Part shown: positions 11,370 through 24,100 of the stretch, piece by piece
How positions within the stretch are numbered: position 1 is the first letter of the stretch
Layout: each line of letters begins with the position of its first letter
Assembly: GCA_009760855.2 (NCBI GenBank)
Contig: WPIO01000014.1
Span: 3,026,001-3,090,000 of the forward strand
Direction: 5' to 3'
Length of the DNA: 64,000 bases
From: Cristatella mucedo
Taxonomy: Eukaryota > Bryozoa > Phylactolaemata > Cristatellidae
Position numbers and translations under genes: made by a program
The notes under the pieces: generated by a model
Told to the model about the DNA's origin: nothing
Databases searched by the model: none
What the model saw: only the letters and a program-made list of their open reading frames with translations

Positions 11370-13120
11370 TATTTACTTTATTAGTATCTATTCGTGTTTA
11401 ATACTGCATTAATCCTTATCGGCAGTCAGATGAGCTGTTATCTTGCATCTTCAGTGTAACTGGCTTTAGGGGGAAATAAGTCGGGGGACACACAATGTCC
11501 GGGATATTCTGTCTGAACTTTTAGTGATAAAAAATATCACATACCCACCGATAACGATAACAATAATAAAGCGTTGTAAAGTGAACTACGAAGTAAAATG
11601 TGTTTCTAGGCATTCTTGAAAGGCTGGAAGAGAAGCATATCAGATAACTGATAATAGATAATGACTGATAGCAGCATGCACGATTGCTGCAAGCGTAAGC
11701 ATATTAAGAGCGATTCAAACGGATGAAGCATATGCTGTGAGGAATACGTTGATAAGAGTGCTGCCGTGATTTTGGCATGACGGCTAAACCTAGATCTTGT
11801 AGGATGTAAATGTCAAGCCCTATATCTTAAATCTTCCCGGAAATGCTCTTTCGCTATTTTATTTGCCGAATGTGGGCCGCTCAGAAGCTTCGTTCGACTT
11901 ACTTTTCAAAAAAGGAATATATGCTCATTTGAAAAGTCTGAAGCTGTAGGCAGATGTTAAGCGCCTAAATTTCTAGAGCCTGAAACCTCGAAGTCAGGCC
12001 TCGTTAATCTTACTAAAAAGATTAGCACATCTAAAAGCATGTTCACCCTTTTGAAAAACTGAAAGCCTCCATTGGAATCCGATCCTGAACGTTCAAGTCG
12101 AGGCGCTCTTCATTCTAGCATTCTTTTTAGCCGCAATCTAAAAGTAAAGTGTGTTAAAAATAGAAAGTAGGTAATATTCAAAGCCTCGGTTATTAATTTT
12201 TAGCGATATAGTGTCTATCAGTCTTTACTTAGCTTGCAGTGGGCTGCCTCGTTGGGTAGAGCAGCCCGGCCGTGCCCCGTCATTCAGAGGGATGGGCTTT
12301 AGTCCCCCCACCCACCTAACACCCTTTCTGGGGGGTATTTAGTTAGGCATTAAAGGTAGTCGATTCAAAGAATGCGATGCCAGTCGGTAGATAGTCTAGG
12401 CTTGAAGGCCGAAGGAACTAGGAGCTAGATTCCTGTCAATATTGGAGGCATCCCCTTCGAGCATATTTATGAATCATTAACTTGGACCGATGAAACCATC
12501 ACTGCAAATTGGTAAATGCAATTAAGGGTAGCATTAACTATTTTTTGTATATAGCTATAACTATATAACTATGACTGGATGTTGACCTTCTGATGACCTT
12601 TAAGAGTCAAGGTCATTGTTATCCGCCCACACAAGGCCAAAATCTTGCAAAATCAAGAAATTTCATACTATGCAGCACAGTAAAAATATGCTGACTCCGT
12701 AAGATACATGACAATTGGCCTTACACTTAGATCAAGCGAGGAAAGAATTCCAAAATTTATTAGACACGTAAAAATGTGAGTAGATTAGCAATATGAAGTT
12801 CGATGACACATGTGGATTTGTAAAGTTATATTTACTCAAACCACACCAAAGATTATCAAGTCTATAATATAGCACTAGCACACCCCAACTTATATTCCAA
12901 ATTTCACAAAGATTAGAAAGTATTGGACAAGCTACGGACCTTGCAGGATACCAATGACGACTAGAGGGTGAAACACTTCGAGAATACATGGGGAATGTCA
13001 AATAATTGCAATGCTTGTGGCAAAGCACAAGATACTCTGTATAGGCCATAAGATATTCAAGCGTATACCAAGGAGCCTGTGCTCTAAAATACATATTAAC
13101 TGGATCCCAGTTAGCTGACA
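11370..13120. other. Gene-free stretch
   Basis: I see no coding, RNA or repeat family I can name beyond an imperfect tRNA-like sequence near 12243-12310. The sequence is moderately AT-rich. Confidence 0.5.
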
Positions 13121-13124
13121 TGTG

Positions 13125-13500
13125 ACATTTAATAATAATTATAATAATGCACTTGATAAAGCTCCCTCAGAGAACTTAGTCTCTTTCTAGGGGCTTTACA
13201 TTTGCTGCAAAGGGACATGCAATTGAATGGTAAGTAAAATCATGCTTGAAAAACAAACAAAATGAATAGTATGGTTAGGGGTGACATGCACAGGGTCAGC
13301 GTGCAACTGTGGTTAGTGGCAGCATGCACAGTGTCCGCACGCATAAGCACATCAAGGACCAACCACAGGGACCCACTAAATGCTGTCCTAAATAGGTGTG
13401 GGACATTTGCAAGACACATGAGAAGCATGGTGATAAAACACTATGCTAGACAAATTGCCAGCCTTCCAACCAAGCTAGTCAACGTAACACTGTTCAGTAA
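13125..13500 (-). mobile_element. LINE family B 3' end, minus orientation
   Basis: It starts with AATAATTATAATAATGCACT, then CCCTCAGAGAACTTAGTCTC and CAGGGACCCACTAAATGCTG, the same 3' end as at 7985 and 42530. Confidence 0.8.
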
Positions 13501-13877
13501 GCCCTAGGAGACGGCTCGAATGATGTCGAAGCACAAAAACATCACACATTTAAAGGTTATCGGAAAACTATTGTTTGTTATGACATCTGCAAGACACAAG
13601 GGGTGGCAGTTGACAAAAGCAGAATCTGTGGGTGGGGATTGATGAAGGCAAGCTAGACAAGTATGCCAGCGTTATGCCTCGCACAAATCATTTTCTATAT
13701 AGATACACTTTTAGGACTCTCTCGACCTTACAAGACCCGTTAGATTCACAGCCCACCGTTCGGATTTCGACCGCAGTTTACAGTGACTAGTGCACCTATA
13801 CAAACGCAGCTATAAACAGTAAAAATAACTCCCAAGCTCTTTCAACGCACGACCTGCCCATTTGTATAGATACATAA

Positions 13878-14139
13878 ATAATTCATTCATTTGTATAGCG
13901 CCCCAAGAGAACTAAATCTCTATTCAGGCGCTTCACGTATGCCTCAGGGCTCGAGCCCACGACCTCAGCCAGACCTTAGTCGGGGCGAGCACCTTAACCA
14001 CTAGATGGTTTGGCCCAGTGGTTAAGGTACTCGCCCCGATCAAAGTCTGGCCGAGGTCGTGAGCGCTCGAGCCCGTGGCATATGTGAAGCGCTTGAATAG
14101 AGATTCGAGTTCTCTTAGGGTGCTATTCAAATGAATTAT
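13878..14139. repeat. Head-to-head pair of tRNA-derived SINEs (family 1), about 260-bp palindrome
   Basis: 13878-14000 is a minus-oriented SINE and 14010-14139 a plus-oriented one. Each has a B box-like GGGCTCGAGCCC (GCGCTCGAGCCC in the right copy), an A box TGGCCCAGTGGTTAAGG, and the tail AGAGATT..AGTTCTCTTAGGG. The centre is ACCTTAACCACT - spacer - AGTGGTTAAGGT. Confidence 0.88.
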
Positions 14140-14194
14140 ATATAAGTAATCACTCTCTTCTTGCTCATCATAGAGCTGTGAATTCTTCATCCCA

Positions 14195-14572
14195 TTGCCC
14201 AGCAGCTTCTCGGCGTTTCAGTTGACCTGGGTCAAACCAGAAAACTCACCCACTTTCTGGCTCGATCGCTGCCGGTTTACCTTATGTCGACCATATATAT
14301 GTCGGAGCTCGGCTGCTGAGAATGTGGCTGATGGCGTACAGTGTCTGCTCGCAGGATTGTTCAAAAAAGTCAATGCTGGTGTTTCAGATATTCATTGCGG
14401 TTGCCATGACTACAGACTCGTATGCAAGTGCAGTCTCTTCTCAGCTGGTGCGAATGGACTGCGTTGCTCGCGCGCTGCGAATCCACAGAATAGATCTAGC
14501 ATAGCCTCTTCGATGTATACGCTATTGCTCCGATGGCTCATTGCAGGACATTGCATAAGAAGTTTTAGCTGA
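14195..14572 (+). other. Unrecognised 125-codon open region
   Basis: An open frame follows a possible acceptor (CTTCTCGGCGTTTCAG) and has Cys-rich content. It has no motif I know, no clear donor and no neighbouring exon. It may be a decayed retro-copy. Confidence 0.2.
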
Positions 14573-15022
14573 GACGCGAAAGAGTGATGCTGGATAGTAT
14601 TACAATGAATCATGGACAAACCTAATAGTATTAACATAAATCATGAACCCAAGGTTTTAGCAGATGTACTCGTGGCAATATATTTGCCACCAATTATCAG
14701 TAGTGATTGCTACACACCATTTCACAAAGCGCTGAAGAAGTAGTGCAAAATTTTCTGAATGTCTCCATTATCGATGCCAGTAGCAAACATCTCAGTAACC
14801 CCACCAGTACGACGAGTTAAATATGCATGTATCTGCTTTCGAGGGCTGCTTGCATTCTGAAAAAGCCCGGTCTTTGAATTTTACTTTAATTAAGTGTTCT
14901 AGCGCTATTCGCGATCGAAAATGTAAAGTAAGGTATCAACCCACCTGGAAAAGATATGCAATGGGGTTTCATCAATAATTAGCTAGAGTATACTACACGG
15001 GTAAAAGAAGGAAAATGCCTTT

Positions 15023-15359
15023 TTATGTAGCTATTGAGGCCCAAAAGAGATTGCGAACTGCTCTGAAAAGTTCATGGACCGTAAGTGCATAGCCGCCACC
15101 ATGGCCATCTCTTGTTGTTCCAATGGCGACCGCTCGTTGCAAGGGACTAGCTCTGTACAAATATGCTGTAAGACCTTGCGGAGGTTTACTTGCAAGGGCT
15201 AGCGAAGATTTTGGTACCGGTGGCGAAACCTTGAGCGGCGTAGCACTAGGACCTCTCTTCGAAATATACTCAGAAAAGTTTAGCCCCAGTGAAAACTGGT
15301 TATTTGTAACTCTTGTCTTTACTTCAATCATTAAATGTATGTACCAGTTTAATTGTTAA
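15023..15359. other. Unresolved open region, both strands open
   Basis: The + strand is open from ATG 15123 to TAA 15357-15359 (78 aa) and ends with a hydrophobic stretch (NWLFVTLVFTSIIKC) like a membrane segment. The - strand is open for 102 aa (KSSLALASKPPQGL, TRDGHGGGYALTVHEL). I recognise neither. A GCCGCCACCATGG match to the animal translation-start consensus at about 15094 opens only a 31-codon frame. It may be a small gene, a processed pseudogene or chance. Confidence 0.3.
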
Positions 15360-17039
15360 AGAAATTGAAATACAGTTCCGTGCTGAACACGAGCCACCGA
15401 ATAACCCTTTTTAGCGAAATATTTATCGCCCTTATTCGGAGAGCCTGAGGCAGTGCAGAGCACCGCTCGGTAGGCCGGTAACAGTCCTAACATAACTAGT
15501 TGCACACGCCAACTTCAGTTTGTTTGGCTACTTGCGTCTAGTTGCTGTCTGTTTTTCTTAGCTGCTACCACGGGACATTATTCCATTATACGTGCCATTC
15601 AGAAAATTTGTCCATGCGGCACGGTGCTGTACGGTGGGTAGAAAATTTCGTTTTTGCTTGCAGTGAACTATTTATGGTAGAAATCTAACAGCAGATCTTC
15701 ACGCAAACTCGCAAATTAAAAAAAGTAAAGCAAACGCTCGCGTAACCATTTGATGAAAGATGAGCTCTTGCACTGGTGATAATCACTAGGCGAAGTGAAA
15801 GTGTAAGATCAAGTAGCGGCCAGAAAAGAGGCAAGAATTCCTGCAGCGGTCACAATAGTGGCTGGATTTGGAAACTGGAATAATAATGAAACCATAAAAG
15901 AATCTTAAAAGCTTCTGCTAACTTCGTAATTTCTGCAGACAGGAACCCTTTGAAGACTCTGGGGTGATTTTCCAACGATCCAACTTATTGTAAAATGCCA
16001 TTTCCAATAGTCAGTTCTTTACTACTAGATGAGCCACTCAACAAATTTGAGTATGCGGGGCTGGGTACGCTTGTTAGACAAAATTGCATCTTACTTTGAA
16101 TTTTGAACAATTGGTTGCATTTCGAACATTTGGCAAGTGATGAGCGTACGGGGAATGAATGAATGCTTAGCTGACGAGAACAATTCACTCGCATTGGCCT
16201 GCAGACCTCCTTATAACTCCCATATATTCAGTTTCTGCGCTGCAGATTTTCCGTTGAACTCTTATAACACGATATTGCAATGCTCGCGTCGTTAGACAGT
16301 AGAGTGGGTAGCTCGACTCTTCTTTATCGGGCTCCAACTCTTGGGGCGGAGCTACCCAGCCAGTAACTTTGTTACCGTAAACGGCACTGACCGATATCAA
16401 GCAGCGCTATGATTGGTCTTAGATTTAAAAAAGGTACTTTCTTCCTAAGCGGCAAATATTTTCTAACCATGAGAACTATATTCAAAATCTAATTGAGTCA
16501 AATCTACCTCTGCCTACAGACCACTCGGCACCACAATTCAACAAGGTTCACACTCTCTTCAAATGACGTTAGACCGGAGAGAAGGTCGACGCGGACGTGC
16601 TTATTCCGACATGGGACAGCACGCTGCACGTGCCTGTCCAGCATGAGTGACAAATAAAAAAAAACTGACCTGATCCACGCTCTCATCTGACTCTTGCACA
16701 GAAGCATGTGGACGACTATTGCTGGCTAAATGTTCAATAGTCTGCAAAGTTAACCCGTTTTATGATAACGAATAACAACAAGGAAAGTAATTTCACCAAA
16801 CTGCCGTGGTTCGCTAAGTGCGTCAGTTAAACTTGAAAAACTGAGCTCGACAAATGAAATGATCTAATAGCAAAGCAGGTGCTACGCAGCGCAATGGACA
16901 ATTCCTTGGCTTGTAAATGAGCTAGGCCATTAAGCGTCCACTTTCTCAAAGGACATGACGAAGGAGTGGCAAAGCAATTCTTTAGCAATATAATATTACT
17001 GGATAGGTTGGTTTTTAACGAAACTCATTATTACACTTT
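15360..17039. other. Gene-free stretch
   Basis: Only short reading frames without motifs are present. It is probably old repeat sequence. Confidence 0.5.
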
Positions 17040-17284
17040 TTAAAACCTTATCTTGTTGTTTAATCATATGTTCCAAAGCCCGGAGCTCATTCCCAACTGA
17101 CGTCACGACATCCCATGACTTGACCGCATCTAAAAAGAAGCTTAAAACGCACCTATTGATCGCAGTATTTAGTGTTTCCTTATGACTTCTCCTTTGTATG
17201 CTTATGCATGCTGACACTTTGCATGCTGCCACTAATAAGCTACATAAAATTGCTAAAATTCGTGCTTGTGTAGGCAGAGATACC

Positions 17285-18010
17285 ACATTTAAATTGATCC
17301 ATGCATTTGCGGATCCCGTCTTGACTTCTGTAAGTCACTGCTGGATGGTCTAGCGGCCTGTGCACTCAGACGCCTTTCGCTGGTGCAAAACTTTGAGGCC
17401 AGGCTTGTCTGTAGTGAGCGTTGCAGTTGCCCCATCACACCACTTCTCGCCGACCTGCCCTGGCTCCGGTCAAGCAGCGAATCAACCTCGAGGTTTTGTC
17501 GCTCACTTTTAGGTCCCTTCATTCATTTGCTCCAGCCTACCAATCATATCTACAACCCCACCAGGATTAGCATCGAACCATTTTCGGAATTTAATCTTTT
17601 ACATATACCTCATCGGAACCTCAAATTCTTTGGAAGACGTGCCTTTAGTTCGTATGCTCCAAAGCCTGTAACTCACTTCGACTTGCATCGCGACATCCCC
17701 CGACTTGACCACGTGTAAAAAGAAACTCAAAACGCATCTGTTTATGAAAGCATTTATTGGTTCCCTTTTATTTTTCCTTTATATGCTCATTCGTTCTGAC
17801 ACTGTGTATGCTGCGACTAACCACATTTGCATGCTAACCTTGTGTGCACGTCATCTTTAAACTCGTTATGCTTGTTAACGCTGTATACGCTCTCGCTAGC
17901 AATGTGATCGTGCTTTCTTTACAGCCCCTGTAAAGAAGGCCCAGAAAAATTGTTTTATGAGGGCGTTATGACATTTTCTGTTATTATTATCATTATTATC
18001 ATTATTTTTA
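17285..18010 (+). mobile_element. LINE family B 3' part ending just before DDX52
   Basis: LVQNFEARLVCSERCSCPIT, PLLADLPWL and FKAFI-like traces are followed by the 3' end CTGTAAAGAAGGCCC...GAGGGCGTTATGAC and an ATTATTATC tail. Another fragment of the same family and strand lies at about 17040-17240. Confidence 0.82.
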
Positions 18011-18110
18011 CGGACTGTATTAAGTAAACGAAGTGCCTACCGTACTTCACCCATCATGCCACGGATATCCGGCGGTATTGTCCGTGACCTTCGAGTGTCG
18101 CGTTTACGGC

Positions 18111-21100
18111 ATGGATCCCTCAGCCTTCAATCGACTGTGCGCTGGCGTAAAGTTCGACTTCCACCGTTTCAGAGCGGACGCAGAGAAGCTCCAGGTAGAG
18201 CCTCATTGTGCAAATGAGGTCTTCTAACGTGATGCGGCTCATCAGGTGCACGTGGCGCACTGGGCGCATCGCCCGCGGCTCGCTCCGGTGCTCGGCCATC
18301 CTCGGTCGCCCCCAGCTGTTACTTTCGCTCCGTTCCTGCGGCCGTCCTGTACCCTCACTAGCTTTAGTAATTACTGTGGTTTTGATTATAACTCTTCTTG
18401 GTTTTCCTATGTATTTTTTTCGATTCTTTAATCGTCCTAATGTGATTAGCCCTAAGCACTCGGTGCTGAACTGTTCCTAGTCCACGATAATTATGTACTA
18501 CATACCTGTTGTGCGGATGGCAGATCATATAAAGAAGTTCATATACGGGCTAAAAGAATAAATGGTCGAACATTTTATCCAATAGACTTGTGTAATTTTT
18601 ACTGCATGTAAGATACTCGGAGCTCATATTTATCCTCTGAAATGTAAAAGCAGTACTGAAGCCTCACTTTTCGCTTTATAACTTTCACCGCTGCGTTCCA
18701 GCAACTGGTTGCCTTTGGCTACTGATTTTCAAGATTTATTTGCTTCTCATTTTTCACTGTTACAGATTCTTCGTGCGAATGTATCACAGAAAGACGAGAA
18801 ACTTGTAGAGAGCTGCAACCCAGCGCCCGGCAAAGTGCGGCAGAGCCCTGACGCTGTTGCTGGAAAGCACAGTAAGCGTTGCTTCAATGCATTGATCGTG
18901 AGCTGCATATGGTCCCAGACTGCGAGCCGCCGAATATCAACAAGCTCGACCTCTTTTCTTTCAGACCCCCCAAGTCACGGTAGCCGCTCCGAGAGCATCA
19001 TGGAAGGACCGGCTGAGCATGCCTCGGGCGCCCAGCTTAAGTTGCTGGGTAGCATGACGGTTGCAGCAGCTGCTTCTCGCAAGCTAGAACAGCGTAAGGC
19101 AAAGAAAAAGAAGCAAAAGTCCAAGTCACAGCAGCTGCTGGCTGATATGATGCAGGAAGAGGTAAGTTCGGTATCTATCTCGGTTCCCTAATGTGCACTT
19201 ACGGTCTTGATGTATTGGTTAACGTTCGAGTTGTATCTATTAAGTCTGACTTCTCATTGTATTTTTTGTTTGGTTTGAGTATCACCGTCTGCTCATTTTG
19301 GTTTTGCTCAGTCAAGCACTCTCTGCTTCGTCCTTGCTTGTTTCTCTGCTACACCAGCTGTTGATCTGAATGGAGGAGGTCTGCTAGGCAAGGAAAGTGA
19401 AGTTGTGTATCGGTTGTTTTTCTTCGAACGTGCTACCCGGTATAGTGCTGCAATTTGGCAGTTGTATATACTGGATGATTTTGTTTCCATAAAAATAGAT
19501 ATATAGATATATTTCATTTGTATAGCACCCTATGAGAACTAAATCTCTGTTGTGGTGCTTCATATATGCCTTGGGGGCTCCAGCCCACGACCTCGGTCAT
19601 CAAATACATTCGCCTTGGCCAAGACAAGCATCTTTACTACCTCCATCTTGGTGTCATGGAATCTTAACTGTTTTTGGTTTGTATAGCCCTATCGTAATGC
19701 TCTCTATATAGCTAGCTTTTAGGAAGCGCACACCGGGTATGTCGTTGGAAAATTCAGCTTGTAGAACCCTTCGACGATGACAGCATGCGTCGGTACAATG
19801 CAGCTTGAATGTTTGTACCCTAAATTGCCATCTAACATGTTTCTTCTGTTAATGTGGAACTGTAATTTTTCAGTTAAGATGCAAGCAATGGGAAGTCATG
19901 AACAACATAGACCTTATTCGTCTTTTGCACTTTTCAGCTGAGGAATACAGCCTGCTTGTATTATAGATATCTGGCATATGCCACGTCTCTTTTGGTTGTC
20001 ACACAACCAATAAAGCTTTGATCCTATATAAATATACTGCATACACACACGATCGAGTGTCAAAGTAGCGGCAAGGCTGCTTATAACTGCAGCCTGACCC
20101 AAAAAGTTCTAATAGTGGTTTAGAAATACGGCTACCTGCTGTAGTAATATCCAGTGTTTAAAAATAGCTTACCTAACACGGAAGCAAAGTTTCAGCATAA
20201 GTATGTTAATTTGTAGTCCTAAAATTAGGTTGTACTATCGTAGTAAGCAATAACCTGTGTGAGTCTCTCAAGCATAAAGTGAACTAAGCATTCCCAAATA
20301 TCTGGCTTTATCACCCTCCAAACTTTATGTAAACTTGGTAAAAGCAAATCTTCAGATGTGATACGACCCAGCTGAGCTCCGAGCCTTCCATCTACTTAAA
20401 AAAAATATTGAATTGGCTTAGCTGCATGCTTAGGGTCATTTTTGCTCTCTAGGAAAAGAAAATTATCTTCACGAAGGCTCATTGCATTACGGACTGCATG
20501 GTGCTGGAGTGGTTCTAAATAAACGCCTTTCGTCGTGATGTCATGTATCTTCTATAGAAGCATCACCATGCCATAACTTGTTTGTCGCCAAATTTCACGT
20601 CTACTGATGGCAGTTATCATTGAAACCATCATCAGAGCCACTGCAAAGGTAATACTAATACTAATAATAATAATACATTTGATGAAGCACCCTCAGAGAA
20701 CTCATCTCTTTCTAGGTGCTTTAAATTTGCTGCAAAGGAAGCACGATCGACTTCATACATTATCAGTTACCAAAATTGGTAAACTACTCTCATCGCTATA
20801 TTCGATTCGCTTCAGTCTTTGTGGGTCTCCTGTACTCTCATCCTAGCCCACTTTAAACTAGCTACGTCATGCTTGATAGACAGAAGTGGCTTTTTCGCTT
20901 TCCAAGCAGACATATCTTGTTGGTCTAGTCGACGCCTAATCGTATCTCGGCCAACTAACTTCCCAGTAACAGCCTAAACACTTTGAGCGTGAACCCCCAA
21001 AGGCATGAAATGCCTCAAGTTTCACATTTTGAGACCTGGCGGTCGTACTGAAATGTGGATAACCGGGTCTCTTTGCATTATAGATGATACCAGTCATAGC

Positions 21101-24100
21101 CATCTTCTCAGGTTGTGCCTCAACAAGGTCTCACCAATTTGCAATTGTATTGCAATTGCAGCATTGTCTAAGTCGCTTGTGTCAAAGCCTACATCTGGCA
21201 CTCTGTAGAGGCTGTAAACTGGATAGCGCTTGGCTTGCCGATTAACTATATCTTGGGGCTGAGAAATGAGCATAGCCGGTGGGTGTACTGGGGTTTTCAT
21301 ACTACTGCACATATCTGCATACTATCAAAAACAGAATGCAGTTGTTTTCAAGGTGCTTTAAGATGGAAACAATTCTCCATTTGTGAATTAAAATAATTTT
21401 AAGGGCCGAAATCCTTCTCTCATTAGTTTTTGGGTGTGTAAAATTGTTCGTGAAAGCCTCCATCACGAAAGGCACTATGTTGAGCTAATTGGGTGCATTC
21501 GTTCTTTGTGCATCAGTCTATTGTTTCTTGGTCGAATGCCTATTATTCATCACAGACAAAAGGCCATCGATACTTGTGCATTCGAGTGTGTGTGTGTGCG
21601 CGCATTCGCTCGCATTCTCATAATCGTTTAGGGTATCTCTCGTGTAGATCCTTCATATTTGGCAGTTTAACGACCCTCTTTGTTATAATTGCCAGTCTTA
21701 TCCTATTGGTGGCGTATTTGCACCCATCAGTCACCCGCATTAATGAGCAAAATGTGTGCTTGTGATGCCCTTCAGTGGGGCTTGACATTTGCTGATGGCT
21801 TTTCAAGGTGAATCACCTCCGAAATCAGCTGAAGATACACGTTTATGGGACCGATGTAGCTGATCCCATAAAAGGTTTCTCTGACCTTGTCACTGAGTAT
21901 GGCATGAGCAGTGTCCTTCTTCACAACATAGTCAGCTCTGGCTATGTGCATCCTACTCCCATTCAGGCGCAAGCTATACCCGTTATGCTGCAGGTAAGAT
22001 ATCCGCATCCTGCCTTCCCATTGTAAACCCCAAAAATGTGTACTGTTATACCGATGTGTAACTTGCAGTCATTCAACTTCGCTCGTGTGGCGTTTATTGT
22101 TCAAGTTATATGCCCACTAATACAATCCCTTTTTGTAAACAACCCCATATGAAGTATATCTTTTCTAGCACCGGCAAATATTGGCCTGTGCGCCAACGGG
22201 TTCAGGCAAGACAGCAGCGTTTGTAATTCCCATTCTTCATACATTGAGTGGCACATCTGGCGAGGGTGGCATACGGTCAGTAGCACTGGCACCAACTCGT
22301 GAACTTGCTCAGCAGGTACAGTGGCTTTTGAAGTTATATGTGTCTAGGCCTAATTTCTCAAAGCTGCTGGCTAATTCGCACACGTACGAAGCTCTGCGCT
22401 GGCATGTTTCTTGTTCTTGTAGACTTACCATGAGTTCTGTCGACTTGGTGAAGGTCTGAACTTGCGTATATATCTTATTGACAAGGTCCTCAAGGCTTTA
22501 AAAAACAGAAAGAACTATCAAGATATAGGCAAGTTGCTGTTGTGTAACCGTTGCTGCCCGAAGCTGTCATTGCACTGAGAGGGTGAATGGTGGTAGCTGT
22601 TGATAATAATTGCATTGTTAGACAATAGGCAAGATCGTGTTTAACAGCAGCCTGAAAGGTTTCTGTGGCTTTGCTATAGCCTTCTGGTTGCTGTAGATAT
22701 TTTGGTAACCACACCGAAGAAGCTTGTGCATTTGCTTGAGGAAAAACCACCTGCCATAGCGCTGGACAGGTATGCCATTAGAAGAGCTAGCGAAGCAGCT
22801 GTGTGTTGCCTATGTATGTTCCTGTGCCCTGCTGTAGGTTGCTTGCCACTGTTTTGCTTGTATGGGCATATTGCACCAAATTCATGATTATTTACTGCAG
22901 CTATGCGATCGCATTGACAATTTTAAGTGGCTGCCCTCTAGTATAGAAGCTGTTTGCTCTGCAGGGTCGAATGGCTGATCGTGGATGAATCCGACAAGCT
23001 GTTTGAGAAAGGAAAAGAAGGTTTTCGTGATCAGGTGTGTCCGTGTTGAACGTATTGGTTGAAAATGGATAAAGCCTTTGCGTCTGCCTGGGATTCTCTT
23101 GAAATGTGGCTGATGACTACTAGGGTCTATTTGCTACTCGTTTACTCCCTGCCGCTGCCTTTGTCTTTTATATCAGTGGCTGGAGCTGGCTGGTTGTGGC
23201 TTGTAGTATCGAATCACTTGTAGATTTTCAAAGTTTCACCAAAAATTAGCACGGGAACAGATTAGACCATTCTGTTGTCACGATTGTTTTACTAATTGGT
23301 GTATTGCTTGCAATTGAACTATGTAACCTGCAGTCACGAACGGACGCTTGTCAATCCTTTTAAAACATGTCATATTTATATGAGATCACGTAGTTCCACT
23401 CGTAGCTCTTCCCCTGCATGCATTCGTATCATTCCAATTATAGTAACTAGAGTGAAAAATCAGCTATACATTGTCGCTAGATGTCACTCGACCTCTGATG
23501 GAGCAACCGTTGTGCTGGAAATAAAATGGTCACCAGAAATGGTCCAAGCGCTATGCTGCCGACACAAGTGAGCACGTGAAGTGGCAAAGAGCATGTTTAC
23601 CGGCCCACGTATATGCACAGAACGGTCATATTGCATTTACTTTAGCAATTGCAAAGTCTAGAGGTAAAAGAAAACTGTTGAACTGCATAAGTTAAGTAAT
23701 GTCACTAGAAGCACCCCCGTTGGAAATGCACTAGCTTGCATTTAGGCTCGGCCAAGTCGGCCATTCCTTTTATATTTAAAGGTGCAATGAAATACCCAAA
23801 GCAAAGATTCAATGCCCCTATGGTCTTGTGTATAGGCTGTTAGTTATATCGGGCTTTACATTTGATTTGATAAGCCGGATTGGGTGCATCTCTGATATGT
23901 GTAATGTCAGTATTGTTTTGTGTCACTGAAAATAGCAGGGTTTCGTCTGACTTGAAATGTATCTGATGAGTGGGATTGAACGAAGTGAAGTAACATCGGA
24001 TGCTTTCCAGGCTTGCTTCCACATGCCAGGCACTTTGCATTATTCTAACCAAGGACAGAAGTTGTCACAGGCAAATATGCAAGGTCGTTTGGCCACGAGT

